Origin: Odontocerum albicorne
Taxonomy: Eukaryota; Arthropoda; Insecta; Trichoptera; Odontoceridae
NCBI GenBank assembly: GCA_949825065.1
Contig: OX463856.1
Span: 348,702-412,701, forward strand
Reading direction: 5' to 3'
DNA: 64,000 nt
The position numbers and the translations under genes were made by a program. Positions 22,425 through 34,520 of this stretch are shown here, one piece after another (positions within the stretch are counted from its first letter, which is position 1; the number at the start of each line of letters is the position of its first letter). The notes below the pieces were generated by a model. The model saw only the letters and a program-made list of their open reading frames with translations, was not told the origin of the DNA and did no database searches.

Positions 22425-22640
22425 ACAAACTCCGTGGTCTTGTTAGTGAGACAGTTGTTAGTGTTTAGATCGGGAGGTCGTGGGTTTGATTTTTGTCGGA
22501 ACTCAAACCTTAAAAAAAAACAAAAGAGGATTCCAGTTTAGTTTTCATTTCAGAGCTATTTAACATTTTTATTGGTTGGAATGTATAGCTACATGGCAAT
22601 AATCCTGCCAGGCTGTACTGTACTGGTTGCAACGAATCCA
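22425..22640 (+). mobile_element. SINE, nearly complete
   Basis: Head ccgtggtcttgttagtgaga, Box B gtgggtttgatttt, body with gaggattccagtttagtttt, and a tail containing attggttggaatg...catggcaataatcctgcc. Same architecture as 29875-30090 but diverged. Confidence 0.7.
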
Positions 22641-22944
22641 TTCGTATTCCAAAACTACTAATAATGGGAAGGAAAAAACAGTAATAGTAAATTATTATTT
22701 CATTTGGAATTTATATTGGATTAAGTGTTAACATAAGTTGTGTCCGTTTTTTTTTTCAATTTAAAAATGAGCACCAAAAGTAAAACAAAATGGTAAATGT
22801 TATACGTCATTCGAAAGAAAATTTTCTGCTCTACAAGATATTGTGTTTGCTTTTACGTTACATATATTATTTTATTTGATAACAAGCCTTCAAAATCGAA
22901 TGCCAAGTAGACGAAAGTGAGCATTTTTAACACCTCCTTCTGTT

Positions 22945-23270
22945 CGCGTTCAATCGAGGGAATAAAGCTGCTCGCGATATTTGCGAAGTGTAGGGGGAAG
23001 ATGCTATGAATTAAAGGACAGCTTTTTTGCGTTTCAAAGACGGTAATTTCGACCTGAAAGACATCGAGCGTTCCGGATGACCAGTGGTCTTCGATGGGGG
23101 CCGCTTAAACTATATTATTCATGAAGATCCCCTTCGAACCAACGTAGAATTGGCTGAGCAGATGAATTGCAGTCACATGACTGTATACCGCCATCTTAAA
23201 TCAATGGGAAAAGTCCAGAAGTTCGGCGCTTGGGTTCCACATGTTTTGAGTGAAAAGTACACTTAAATTA
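22945..23270 (+). pseudogene. mariner transposase N-terminal fragment
   Basis: Translation in pieces: DLKDIERSG, stop, PVVFDGGRLN, then IHEDPLRTNVELAEQMNCSH and MTVYRHLKSMGKVQKFGAWV, the two-helix DNA-binding region and linker (WVPH) of mariner transposases. The catalytic domain is absent; after LSEKY the sequence is unrelated. Confidence 0.8.
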
Positions 23271-23309
23271 AAGTGACAGTAAAGATATTATTGTATTTTT
23301 AAAGTTCTA

Positions 23310-23430
23310 TGACGGTTTGTCGTTTAAAAGTGAAGGCTATTTATTAGGGCTGATAGTTTAAAAGTGAGGGGTATTTATGAGGGCTGATCGTTTAAAAGTG
23401 AGGGCTATTTATGAGGGCTGGTCGTTTTTG
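23310..23430. repeat. About 37-bp repeat, 3 copies
   Basis: gtttaaaagtgagggctatt...gagggctg recurs three times with small differences. Confidence 0.85.
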
Positions 23431-23558
23431 TCAGTCACAAGAGGCCTGTTAATTGAATTTACGTTTGTTGTGTATATTTTTTTTATATTTAAGTTTTAAA
23501 TTATTCTACATAAAAGTAAAGCCTTAACTGCAATATCGTTACAAAAAAGTCTGTAATT

Positions 23559-23640
23559 CTTCAGGAGCAGACAACCTCTTCAGGAGCAGACAACCTCTTC
23601 AGGAGCAGACAACCTCTTCAGGAGCAGACAACCTCTTCTC
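23559..23640. repeat. 19-bp minisatellite, 4 copies
   Basis: ttcaggagcagacaacctc repeated perfectly four times. Confidence 0.95.
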
Positions 23641-23818
23641 AAAGCAATTGAATATGTCATAAATTAGCCATTGAAGAGTTCACTTTATAATTGATACACT
23701 TTATAATTGATCACAAAATAATTCTAAAAAAAGCGCAATGTAAATACTTAAAAATGCGTGTCCGTATATTGAAAAGCCTTTTTTAATGTACGAAAATAAA
23801 TCCTTTGCACTCTTCTTT

Positions 23819-24807
23819 CGTACAGTACCTTTCAATATATCCAAAATGGTGATTCTGACACATTGAGGAACGTACAGTACCTTTCAATATATCCAAATTG
23901 GTGATTCTGAAACATTGAGGAACGTACAGTACCTTTCAATATATCCAAATTGGTGATTCTGACACATTGAGGAACGTACAGTACCTTTCAATATATCCAA
24001 ATTGGTGATTCTGACACATTGAGGAACGTACAGTACCTTTCAATATATCCAAATTGGTGATTCTGACACATTGAGGAACGTACAGTACCTTTCAATATAT
24101 CCAAATTGGTGATTCTGACACATTGAGAAACGTACAGTACCTTTCAATATATCCAAATGGGTGATTCTGACATATTCAGGAACGTACAGTACCTTTCAAT
24201 ATATCCAAATTGGTGATTCTGAAACATTGAGGAACGTACAGTACCTTTCAAAATATCCGAATTGGTGATTCTGACACATTGAGGAACGTACAGTGCCTTT
24301 CAATATATCCAAATTGGTGATTCTGACACATTGAGGAACGTACAGTACCTTTCAATATATCCAAATTGGTGATTCTGACACATTGAAGAACGTACAGTAC
24401 CTTTCAATATATCCAAATTGGTGATTCTGACACATTGAGGAACGTACAGTACCTTTCAATATATCCAAATTGGTGATTCTGAAACATTGAGGAACGTACA
24501 GTACCTTTCAATATATCCGAATTGGTGATTCTGACACATTGAGGAACGTACAGTGCCTTTCAATATATCCAAATTGGTGATTCTGACACATTGAGGAACG
24601 TACAGTACCTTTCAATATATCCGAATTGGTGATTCTGACACATTGAGGAACGTACAGTGCCTTTCAATATATCCAAATTGGTGATTCTGACACATTGAGG
24701 AACGTACAGTACCTTTCAATATATCCAAATTGGTGATTCTGACACATTGAAGAACGTACAGTACCTTTCAATATATCCAAATTGGTGATTCTGACACATT
24801 GAGGAAT
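23819..24807. repeat. 52-bp minisatellite, 19 copies
   Basis: The unit cgtacagtacctttcaatat... starts at 23819 and repeats every 52 bases. Variants (ccgaattgg, cagtgcc, gaaacattg) recur in the same order in places, consistent with block duplication. Confidence 0.97.
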
Positions 24808-24834
24808 GTTGTCGGTCGGTAGACAATGTTATCT

Positions 24835-24912
24835 TTGGCTCTTGTTATCGATCTTTCGGGTTATGAACCACTGGAGTAGGCATTCTTATGAACCACTGGA
24901 GTAGGCGTGAAA
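24835..24912 (-). mobile_element. Possible hAT terminus, partly duplicated
   Basis: On the minus strand cagtggttcataacccgaaa resembles hAT terminal repeats and the end at 1571-1597. A 20-bp piece (tatgaaccactggagtaggc) is tandemly duplicated. No second end or 8-bp target duplication was confirmed. Confidence 0.3.
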
Positions 24913-25024
24913 CTTACGGTTTATAGGACCATCACATTTAAAGACACAACATTAGCACACATACTCGATGCGTTTGAGTAATGTCACCTTACGTACTATT
25001 TTACCAGGCTGGGACACTTTTTAT

Positions 25025-25115
25025 GTTTATTAAGGTTTTTGAGTACTCTTGAAAATAAAACTCAAAATCCCCGAGTGAATGTCAAGTGTCTAACCAACTG
25101 GGCCACGGAGGTAAT
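25025..25115 (-). mobile_element. SINE head fragment
   Basis: Minus strand: cctccgtggcccagttggtt (Box A region) and a gggattttgagttt Box B-like remnant, followed by the start of the body. Confidence 0.6.
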
Positions 25116-25989
25116 TTTAAACGTTGAAAAGATAGTTAGGTGCAAAAAAAAGGTAAAACACATTAATTGCAAAGATCGTTTAGTATAACAGTATAACAAT
25201 AATAATGTAAGAGTAAATAATTATATGTTAGAAGAAGGAAAGCGTTTCTAAATGATTAATTTTATTACAAAAATTGAGAAATAATTCTAAAATAATTGGA
25301 TTTCTCGCAAAAATATAACCGACATATGGCACACGTTCCATACGTGTGCCATATATTCGAACCTTCTCCGTTAGTTCTAAGCCCAAAGACTCACTCGTTC
25401 GTTTTGTGTCAGATACACTAAACCGCATTAAACCGCTTTGGCCCAAAATGTTGCCATGTCCACTGCGGATTTGTTTATCTCCAGCAGATTACTGTACTGT
25501 ATGCACGCGATGCAAGGCTGGATGCTGGACAGTTAAGATGATGAGATGTGGTGTGTTATTTTTCTGATGTTAAAATTTGGTTCTCGATATTTCAGGTATA
25601 TGACTTTATTCATACCATCTGAAGGTTTTTTTCTTTATCTTTAGAAATATATCTTTATCTTTAGCAATATATATATTTATCTTTAGCAATATATCTTTAT
25701 CTTTAGCAATATATCTTTGTTTAAACTACATATATTGTAGTTATACATATTTGGAAATTATTGTCGACATCCAAACACTAAGGCAGTTATGCACTTGGAT
25801 GGATTTCTTCTTTGATTTCTTACCAATATGTCAAGACTCTCAACAAAAGAAACCTAATGATGTACGAGTAGTAATATCAAAAGTTACCCAGATCAGTATT
25901 TTATAGATTTTAGCTGAGTATTTGAAAGATTGGGCTTAAATAATAAATATCTCAGTTCAAAGCCAAACTAACGATATTCTATTATTGTA
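25116..25989. other. AT-rich spacer
   Basis: Contains a (tctttatctttagcaatata)-type AT repeat at 25640-25715 and TACGAGTA at 25863. The plus frame at 25346-25567 has several Cys residues but no recognisable domain. Confidence 0.4.
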
Positions 25990-26145
25990 TACACTTTCAC
26001 TGTATTGTGGACTTATTGTCATTTGGCGATCTCTTTGAAGCACTCACAAAATATTATGGAGTAGCCAGACTGAAAACCGTTTTAAAATTCAGATACCAAC
26101 GGAACTCGAAGCCGCAGCCCGCGAGCTGCAAGACAAACATTTACT
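25990..26145 (-). mobile_element. SINE, nearly complete
   Basis: Minus strand: Box B-like gcttcgagttccgt, body aaaacggttttcagtctggc, tail ctccaaagagatcgccaaat then gacaataagtccac. Matches the order in the SINE at 29875-30090. Confidence 0.7.
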
Positions 26146-26449
26146 GACCAACGTATGGGAGTCGTCCATTCGTTTAAACTTTATTAAAATATTTTACCTC
26201 ATTGTTCAATACGAGAACACCATAACACGAGATGACCTAAAACAAACATAATTTTGATTGAGAGTTATCTGCGGCATCTATTCTGGTAAGGCGGCGGCTT
26301 ATCAGGATGGACGCATGTAGTCAATACTCGTACTCCCTCTAGAGGAGAATTGTTTCATCCTGTACGATATTGTTGAACTGACATGAAATAGATTATCATA
26401 TTTGCATGTTCTCCGTACTCCACTCCACTCTCACCACGAGCAAAGTAAA

Positions 26450-26825
26450 ATATATATTATTTATAGTTAAGGTGTTATGTTAACAAACACTGTTTTGCCA
26501 CTAAATTTAATGGTATAGCCCTACCGATTTCAAAGTTTTCAATTCATCATCAGGGGAGCACAAACAAGACTGAGTTATGCCCAGACTGGGTGAAGATTGT
26601 GGGTGGAGAGAGGCACGATATAACAGGCCAGGGTGAACAGCAGTGAGACCTTGGGAACGTGTCCACCAGGCGTTCATCCCTCATCCCAATGCACTGACTT
26701 TGTTTTTTCTAGGGCCTCTAATCGGTTCAATGTACTTCTTTATGCGAAAATTCGGCATCACCGATAGAACATTTATGATTTTCTCGGTTACAATGATTAG
26801 CAATTTTAGAAGAAATTAATACAGT
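26450..26825 (-). mobile_element. Penelope-like element, 3' end
   Basis: The minus strand is similar to the longer copy at 54520-55160: the stretch around NHCNRE (cgaatggctaatcattgt-like), the end of the GIY-YIG protein (VPKVSLLF...), then cccctgatgatgaattgaaa ... atcggtagggctatacc. Too decayed to code. Only the last ~350 bp is present. Confidence 0.65.
26512..26560 (-). ncRNA. Hammerhead ribozyme-like motif of Penelope element
   Basis: Minus strand shows CTGATGA followed 15 bases later by GAAA and then a ggtaggg segment able to pair with the preceding tcccc. CUGANGA...GAAA is the hammerhead core, and Penelope-like elements are known to carry such motifs. Stem II pairing looks weak in this copy, so it may be inactive. 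Confidence 0.4.
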
Positions 26826-27439
26826 ATATTGAGATGAACTCTTGAAAATACATACGTTTCCAAGGTCCACTGTTCATCGAAATCATCTCCTGCATCCCCT
26901 CTCCCACAATTTCTACTCCATATAATAATGCATAGTCTATCGGGTCAGCTACGGCAGAATTTAACCTCGTTTCCTTGATAATGAAGTGAAAAACTTGAAA
27001 CTGGTAAAGTCGTACCTTCATCTTAAACGGAAAAAAAAACGTTTTATTAAATTAATTATAAGATCAAGGATACATAAAGTTGATAGAACAGAGATGCGTT
27101 AAACGCATAATGGATCTAAATACATTACATTCCCAGTACAGATAGAAAGAAAAGAGAACCGTACAAAGGGAGACCTTTAGTTAATCGGTATCTTTCAATG
27201 TCTCAGTTTGGTGTCATATTATCCATATGTTTCGATAAAAATATCTCTCAAATAGGATATCTAAGCATAAATAGACTTTGTTTGATCTGCTGTAGACTTT
27301 GATCTGCTTATGGCTGAACTGTAGAATTTGATCTGTTTATGGTTCGAATGCGTTCATTACGATTCTCTGAATCGGTCATTGTCTGGTTTTCGAGCTATTT
27401 AAAGGGAAACCCCCAATCCTGTAGATACCAGGAGCGTAT
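26826..27439. other. Spacer, nothing recognised
   Basis: No repeats or coding similarity seen. A near-duplicated phrase (gatctg.ttatggtt/ctgaac) occurs at 27285-27345. Confidence 0.4.
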
Positions 27440-27499
27440 ATATGAATGGACTGATCTCTCTGCAGGCGTTCCTTAAGGTGGAATTCTCTCTCTACTCCT

Positions 27500-28395
27500 T
27501 TTTTCTATATTCATCAACCCAATGTTCTTATCATCTGTATGCGGATGACCTGCATATACGAGTATATATTCATTTTGATCCAAATTTCTTTCACGCGGCT
27601 TTGAACAATTTAAATGCGGACTTTCAATCGATCTCGGAGTGGACTGGGGAGCATGGCTTATTCATAAATCCTAAGAAGTCTCAAGCGATCGTCGTTGGCA
27701 GCCCTCAGCTTCTCGGTAAATTCAACACTGACTTACTTCCTCCAATATTACTTGATGGCTTTATCATACCATTACATAAAACGGTTAAAAACCTAGGAGT
27801 GCTAATAGATAACACTCTCTCATGGTGAAATCAAGTAAATGAGGTAAGCCGATGGATCTTCTTCAGCCTTCATTCCCTTAAAGTGTTGCAAAGATTCCTT
27901 CCAACCAAAACCAAAATTTTACTCGTACAATCTCTGCTCTTTCCGATTCTAGACTATGTGGACGTATGTTACTTGGATGTTACAGAGGAACAGCTGGACA
28001 AATTACAGCGTCTTCAAAATGTGTATCTAAGGTTCATTTTCAACCTACGTAAGTACGATCATATAATTTCATACCAGAAAGCATTGAACTGGTTGAATGT
28101 TAGAAATAGACGCCAAATTCACATAGTGTCTCTATTGTATAATATCCTTAACTGTCCCGCCGCCCCCTCTTATCTCGCCGAGAATTTTCAGCGTCTCTCC
28201 AATCATGGATTAGCGCAACGCTCAAACAGAGATAGTTTATTGGCCTTTCCAGTTCACTGCTCCTCTTTCTTTACGTCGTCCTTTACTGTCCATGCAGTGA
28301 GACCCTGGAATCAGTTACAAACCAATATAAGACTCGCTCCGTCCTTGGCATGCTTTAAGAAGCGACTGAAAAACCTCTTAATTTCTAGTCAGTAA
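27500..28395 (+). pseudogene. LINE-A reverse transcriptase, central and C-terminal part
   Basis: The frame opens with CSYHLYADDLHI, holding the YADD catalytic motif, followed by the palm/thumb (FINPKKSQAIVVGSPQLL, LDGFIIPLHKTVKNLGVLID) and the C-terminal part (LPTKTKILLVQSLLFPILDY, LDKLQRLQNVYLRFIFNLRK, FKKRLKNLLISSQ). A CGA-to-TGA change at about 27826 puts a stop after LSW, where copy 1 has an Arg. Directly after YADDLHI two extra residues (RV) come from a TACGAGTA insertion. The start of the RT and any endonuclease are missing. Confidence 0.85.
27557..27564. other. TACGAGTA octamer inserted next to the RT active site
   Basis: Related LINEs read YADDLQIY.x.FDP; here it reads YADDLHI-RV-YIHFDP. 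The two extra codons equal a 6-base insertion that turns a TA into TACGAGTA. Confidence 0.55.
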
Positions 28396-28739
28396 AATAA
28401 CGTGTTACATTCCTGATTTTTCTTTTCGTTTCCTCTCCACCATCCCTTCTTTTCCTTTTGATTGATGATATCTCACTTTATATGAAAAAGAATGTTCGGG
28501 TGACTGTCCATCTTTGTGGGGTTCGTGGGCATGTGCTCACGTATATGTTTATGGATTTTGTGAGGATGGATAGTCATTTAAATGATTTATGTGACCACGT
28601 AACTTGCTTCATTTACTTTTGTCTGGTTGGTTGGAAGAGATTGCCGCCTGGCAATAAGCCCGCCAGATTGTATTTGCAATAAAAGTGTTAAATAAATAAA
28701 TAGAAATAGAATGATGGGATTCACCTATAAGATTACATA

Positions 28740-28850
28740 TGTTATATTGACGGGGATGCGGTCATGGGCGTTAGTCATTTTTACATAAGAAGAAGAAAAC
28801 ATACAATCCTTCGATGTACATCTTGATAGTCAAATAGGTTATGGATGTTT
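28740..28850. repeat. Isolated copy of the 2845-3395 repeat family
   Basis: Shares ggggatgcggtcatgggcgt / ttagtca and cttgatagtcaaatagg with the long variants at 2870 and 3260. Confidence 0.55.
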
Positions 28851-29874
28851 CCACTACAAGTGTTTGTATCTCCTTTACCGAGGATCTCTTCAGGGGCAAT
28901 CATCCCGATTCGTCACGAGAGTGGTGCTGGGTGCTGAGCTTACCTTAGACTGGTCCCGTGTACTCGTAACCTTAAATCACTCTCAGGTAGGAAGTGTGTC
29001 TAGTCTATTGGTCTGAAGGAAAAATGTATCAAGATATGTGAAACCTTTCGCATTATTTAGTTATTGATTATGGCTTTGCGTATCTCTAATGTTTTTGTTT
29101 ATGGCTTTGTGTATCTCTAATGTTTCAAAATTCATTGTTTTTATATATTTTTTAAAACAAACTATACTATCTTTGAAATTACGATTTGTCTCTATTATAT
29201 AGTTTGCCAAATAATTTTTATTTATTAGATAGATAACACTTGCGTTCTTGTATTGTCAAATATTCTAAAATGATTAAAAAAATATTTTCAGTGGCTTGAG
29301 TCTCTTTTACATAATAACGTCCATATTTGTTTGTAATTCATCCCCCCATGACCAGCCCCATCGGCTCCCGTCGGCTCCCGTTCTCCTTCGGAACAGGATT
29401 ATTCTCCAGCAAATTTCATTTTACAAATCAATTACAACAGCAATCACCGGGAATCTTGTGCGCGCCCCGCCCCAACCCTCGTGGCCAGGGGTGGGTGAGA
29501 GATCTGCTCACTGCGACCTCTTTGATTAATTTTTTTTTTTCAATTCCTCGAGACAAGATGTAAGAAATGTTGCGCTTTTTAACACAAATAGTTTCAATGA
29601 AAAGGCGAGTGACTAAACGAGAGTCGGAGTACTTCTTAATTAAATTTCCAAGTACTTTTTCATTACCATTTTTTTATACAAATATGTAAAACATAGTTTT
29701 GTACACCTGTTTTTTTTCATTAATTAGTAATTGTTTGTAGTAATTGTTTAAAAAAAAAATATCAATTCTGTCTTTTTGTAATGTTTGAAGCATTCACTAT
29801 TGTTTATTATTAGTGTTATTATTAGGCCATCGTACGATTTGAAAGTAAATAAATCCAGCAATACTGACGGTCAC
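28851..29874. other. Spacer with a G+C-richer block
   Basis: 29335-29525 is unique and richer in G+C (cggctcccgtcggctcccgt; gcgcgccccgccccaaccct), flanked by AT-rich DNA. Could be regulatory or conserved non-coding; no evidence beyond composition. TACTCGTA at 28961. Confidence 0.4.
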
Positions 29875-30090
29875 CTCCATGGCCTATTTGGTAAGACGCT
29901 TGTCTCCCAGTCCAGGGGTTGCGGGTTCGATATGCGCTAGAACCGATTTTTTTAAAAAGGATTTCTGTCCGGTGATTTTCACTTAAGGTCTCTGTCACTT
30001 GAGACTTTCTGGTTGATTAGAAGAGATTGCCGTATGGTCATAAGAGTAATACTGTATACAAACAAAGTGTAATAAAATACAATATGATGA
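29875..30090 (+). mobile_element. tRNA-derived SINE, reference full copy
   Basis: Head: cctccatggcctatttggta fits a Pol III Box A (TGGCCTATTTGG), and gggttgcgggttcgatatgc fits Box B (GGTTCGA). Body: a central aggatttctgtccggtgatt / cacttaaggtctctgtcact block. Tail: tggttgattagaagagattg then a ggtcataag region and an aataaaata end, related to the LINE-A 3' UTR. The arrangement (tRNA head plus LINE tail) is that of a SINE mobilised by a partner LINE. Confidence 0.85.
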
Positions 30091-30429
30091 TTTGTGCTAT
30101 AACTATTAAAGTCAAACACGCTATAATAAGAGTGTGAAAAAAATTCAATAAAAGTACGTAAAAAAATATATATTTTTAAACGATTTAACTTCTAAAATGT
30201 AACAATCGATCTATAAGTGGAAAAGTTCTTCAAAGAAATAAAAAAAACATAACACTCATTAATCAAATATGTTATGGCATATAACATATGGTAAAGAGCG
30301 ACAGAAAAACGCATGATCTACTATTGTATATACTCGTATATCATATAGTATCACTATCCATACTAGACTCTACAATACACGCTCAGTATATGTGACTAGC
30401 CGTTTAGAAAAAATCACACAGACACCTTG

Positions 30430-30645
30430 ACACGCTCTTTTCTACTTCGGACCACATGGTTCATATACCATCATAAATTTCAATAAGACTTCCCGAAAAC
30501 GATTGTCTTCAAGTGATTCCTAAAGCTGCATACACCACCCGTATCTATAACACTAAGAGGTAGACTATTCTACGCTACAGGACCAGCAACGGCAAAAACA
30601 CTATCATAATATCCCGCCGTATTGGATTGACTTCAAACTGACATC
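30430..30645 (-). pseudogene. LINE-V C-terminus
   Basis: The minus strand encodes VFAVAGPVA-stop-NSLPLS, then CSFRNHLKTIVFGKSY, a typical C-terminal end of a non-LTR retrotransposon protein (FSVAGPxxWNSLP...F+xHLKT). The Trp codon in the middle is now TAG. Related copies lie at 47370, 49180, 53290 and 61340. Confidence 0.65.
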
Positions 30646-30787
30646 AAAATTTTCCTGCTCTCGGAAGGAACACCTCTCGAACACTTCGAAATATTGTATA
30701 TTATACCATATATTGGAGATATCGTATACAAGAACTTGAATACGAAGTGACAAAGTGTGTCCGTCCAAAAGAGACAGAAATCAATCT

Positions 30788-31208
30788 GTTCGTGTAACTT
30801 GCACCGTTGCATGTTGTTCTTTTAGAAACGTTCGTGTAACTTGCACCGTTGCATGTTGTTCTTTTAGAAACGTTCGTGTAACTTGCACCGTTGCATGTTG
30901 TTCTTTTAGAAACGTTCGTGTAACTTGCACCGTTGCATGTTGTTCTTTTAGAAACGTTCGTGTAACTTGCACCGTTGCATGTTGTTCTTATAGAAACGTT
31001 CGTGTAACTTGCACCGTTGCATGTTGTTCTTTTAGAAACGTTCGTGTAACTTGCACCGTTGCATGTTGTTCTTTTAGAAACGTTCGTGTAACTTGCACCG
31101 TTGCATGTTGTTCTTTTAGAAACGTTCGTGTAACTTGCACCGTTGCATGTTGTTCTTTTAGAAACGTTCGTGTAACTTGCACCGTTGCATGTTGTTCTTT
31201 TAGAAACG
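30788..31208. repeat. 42-bp minisatellite, 10 copies
   Basis: The unit gttcgtgtaacttgcaccgt... repeats exactly from 30788; copies differ at one base only. Open on both strands (14-residue periods) because 42 is divisible by three. Confidence 0.97.
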
Positions 31209-31479
31209 AACTAATATGACAATATTAATGACTACAATGTATCAGAAAATAGACTGGAAATTAGCGGATCAGGAGAACCGGCATAAACAGAAATATAATA
31301 ATCCAATTGCGAAATTATATTTAGAATTATAAATAAACTTGAATTAAGCTTTCTTTAAACGGGGAATAAATAGTAAACATTTATGGTGCAGACGAACAAT
31401 TCGGAGTTATAATTTAGAGACGGATAATTTGCAGTCGAAATTTTTTTTTAAATCAGATTACAGCCATAAAGCTATAGGG
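31209..31479. other. AT-rich spacer
   Basis: No feature seen. Confidence 0.4.
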
Positions 31480-31900
31480 AGTGAAGGTCTAAGGGCCGAG
31501 TTCCGGAGGCGGCAATTCTAATCTGGAGTAATGAAATACGCGCTCCAGGACCCCGAAGCAGCAACTCTCAGCCGGAGTGGTGAAATATGTGCCCGAGCCA
31601 CAAGATAAATCGCCAACTTAGCGACCCGGCACGGCGCACGGCACTTTTTACGGCCGGGTCCGTCTGCGGCCCGGTCACATTCCCGGCGGCCGCCCTAAAT
31701 CATCTCGGCCCGCTGTGAAATTAGAATGTGCCACCGGCCGCGCCGCGCCTTGCCGCGTGACGGGTAATGAACCGAACTAATTCAACGGGTGATTCCGACC
31801 TTTAAAATTGAGTTAGGACTGGAATGAAAAATGGTGAATCTCCTGATCCCATTCTGATTTTCTGCCATTGCCGAGCCTATCGCTAGCCCCGCGCTATCCA
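31480..31900. other. CpG-rich, G+C-rich unique island
   Basis: The block 31600-31770 is dense in CG dinucleotides (gacccggcacggcgcacggc; cccggcggccgccctaaatc; ccaccggccgcgccgcgcct) in otherwise AT-rich DNA. It is not tandemly repeated and encodes no open frame. It could be a conserved regulatory element or promoter-type island of a neighbouring gene; this is inference from composition only. Confidence 0.4.
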
Positions 31901-34384
31901 ATCCGCTTTGAGTGATTGTTTAAAAAAATCCATCTGTTATCCCCGAGATTCACGGGACTGGTCCGTAATGAAGGTAAATGGAAGAGAAATATGAGGGAAC
32001 CTTCATTCCTTCATTCCTACACATCGTTAAGCAAAGTGCTAAAGAATTTGTCTTGACAGGAAAGTGATTTTAATAACTTCGGTTAATTCGAATGATTTGA
32101 CATAAAACAATTTAGATATTTTTAATATAAGTATATATAGTATTCACCAGAATATTACAACAATATTTAGAAATAGCTACTAACTTTGTGCTCTCCTTTA
32201 TTAATATAAATAGCGTAATACAAACCAAATATTAAGGACAATATTTAGCCTCTGGAGTTGAGTAACCCTGCATCAGCACGTGTGAAGCTTTTAATTCTGC
32301 AAAGCAACTTTCATCTCGTCCCACTAATGAGGCCATGTGTTTTCTATATCTCAATATATATCCATAAAATTCCCACAAAATTCTCAAAGATTATTAAATA
32401 ATTTTAAAACGATGACTGTAATTTATTCTACTGCTTTTTGTATCTTCATGTTAGTTTAAGATAAAGTTGTATTATTTGTCAATAATTTTAAGTAATTTAT
32501 AACCTGACACATGTTCATTTGTATATAAAGACACTGCTGTGTCGTTAATTAAATAAATAAAAAAATAAATAAAAAAATATAAACACATTACAGTTTATTT
32601 GTTCTTGTTTTTGACATTGACAAACTCACAAGCTGTTCAATAACCGTGCAGTACACTGAGATTTAATCCTTTTGGTTACTTTAAATTTGACCCATTTAAG
32701 GAGTAACTTGAATTGTTTTTTTACCACCAGAGAGTTTTACATAAAATATATTGTTTTGTTTTAAACACTGACAACCTTACAAACAAGTCATTATTTAACA
32801 TACATAACATTTGTGATCTACTCAGATTTTATCGTTTTGATTGTTTTAAATTTGACCCATTTAATGAATAAATTTTATTTTTTTTGCCATCAGAGTTTTT
32901 ATTTTATATTGACAATCTAATAAATAAGTAAATAAGTTAGGAAACAACATTACTTTTAACCCTATTAATCGAGCCTTTGTATTAAGAATTATTAACCCGT
33001 CCTTCCCTGTGATGTGTAACTAGTACACATTGCTTCTTAACACTTTAATATCCTATAAATATAACAAATACTGGCTTCAGATTTTAGGTATTCCTCCGTA
33101 ATACATTTACGAGATATTTTGTGAAAATCGGGAATAAATTCACCAATACAATCAAACGTGTGCCAGTGTGTGACGTAGGTATATTCATTCTAAAAAAAAC
33201 CACTATGGGTGAGGAAGTGACGCTATTCACGTCTCACTCTCACTCTGCTTCGGTATATGGGAACGCAAGAAATAGAATCTCAGTTCGCTCGCTTCAGTAG
33301 CTCGCAAGCTTTCGTTTGAGGTGGTCGCTTCGCCCGTTTTGTGAACGTCGGCTGATGTTTTTTTTTTATGTTTTCAGCAATTAAATTTCAATTATTATCA
33401 CTTTCGACCTCAAATTTAATTAATTTAAGCGGTTGGCTATGAATATTCCTATTTTTCCGATTTAAAATCGCTCATTTTCACATGTGTGTATTGAATACAC
33501 AGCATAGGAACGCGCGGATTTTTTTAGCACAGAAAGGAAAAGGTTAAAATAGGTACGAAACTCGATTTTAAGTTAAATGGAATATGTCTGTACCTGTAAT
33601 TCAGTATGTGATGTAACTGTCAACTCACACGCCAAATTTTTCAACACAAAGGACTGTTTGTCCAAAAACTTCCTTTAATGTTGTTATATTTCTTTTCAGC
33701 TTTAAAACTTTAAAACTCACCCGACTTATCTTTATAATTATCAAGGGTAGGCCATATCCCATATCACCACCCATTCGATTCCAAGAATAGAAAACCAATG
33801 TTGACGCCCATATTTAAGGGGGTAAATTATCAATGAAAATCTCGAATGTAATTGTGGAATTTATACACTAATGGAGCTTCCTAGAAATCTTAAACAATAT
33901 TTATCCAGCTTCCCACATATTGAATTTTATAGGACTTGATTAAAATGTAAAAAAATATCTTTGTGTGTATTTTAAGTTTAATATAAAACATAAAAAGATG
34001 CCATTTTATTTTATTTGAATAAACTTTCAAGACAAAATAATGATATTTGGACTAAAAAATGAAATGGCGTTTGTAAATACGAAGTTCGTAAAGAAAGTGG
34101 ATTTTATATTCTGAAGATAAAAGAATATCAATATCAAACGGAAAAATGGGGTAAGTCAGTGGGATAAATTTTATTGGATTTAATTCAGATAAAATAAGTC
34201 TAAACCATTTAAATAACATCGTTCAAAAGTATGTTGCTAGTGTAAATAAATGAATTTTACTTTTGTTATGAAATACATCTGAAATAATTTTACTTTCGTT
34301 GCATATAACCCGGCGTGTTCATTGTTACGTGACCATCTCTCACGATCAACCAGAAATATGTTAAAGAGACCGAAAACCAAAATA
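31901..34384. other. Long AT-rich spacer, one CpG-rich block
   Basis: No coding similarity. 33160-33360 is richer in CG (gaggaagtgacgctattcac; cagttcgctcgcttcagtag) and could be part of an unclassified transposon; I found no terminal repeats. A taaataaataaa-type run sits at 32550-32580. Confidence 0.35.
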
Positions 34385-34480
34385 ATGTTTTATAAAAAAA
34401 AGTATCAATGGGAATCGAGCACGCACTCTCCGTGTCGGAAGGCGGGTCGCTTATCGACTAGACCACGGAGGCTGTCCACT
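34385..34480 (-). mobile_element. SINE head fragment
   Basis: Minus strand: cctccgtggtctagtcgata (Box A region) and tgctcgattccc (Box B-like). Body and tail missing; followed directly by the 47-bp array. Confidence 0.6.
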
Positions 34481-34520
34481 GTGTTAGAAGTGTTTAAGCA
34501 GGTCGTGTTCTGTTCACAAC

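Larger units (their letters stand above)
27440..28705 (+). mobile_element. LINE-A copy 2, 5'-truncated non-LTR retrotransposon
   Basis: Longest copy of LINE-A. It carries the second half of the RT, a ~300-bp 3' UTR with ttggttggaagagattgccg and gcaataagcccgccag, an aataaa signal and a (TAAA)n tail near 28690. The 3' UTR end is related to SINE tails in this window (29875-30090, 50112-50235, 62265-62345). An unrelated open frame in the UTR (28458-28682) is conserved with copy 1 only because the DNA is. Confidence 0.85.
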
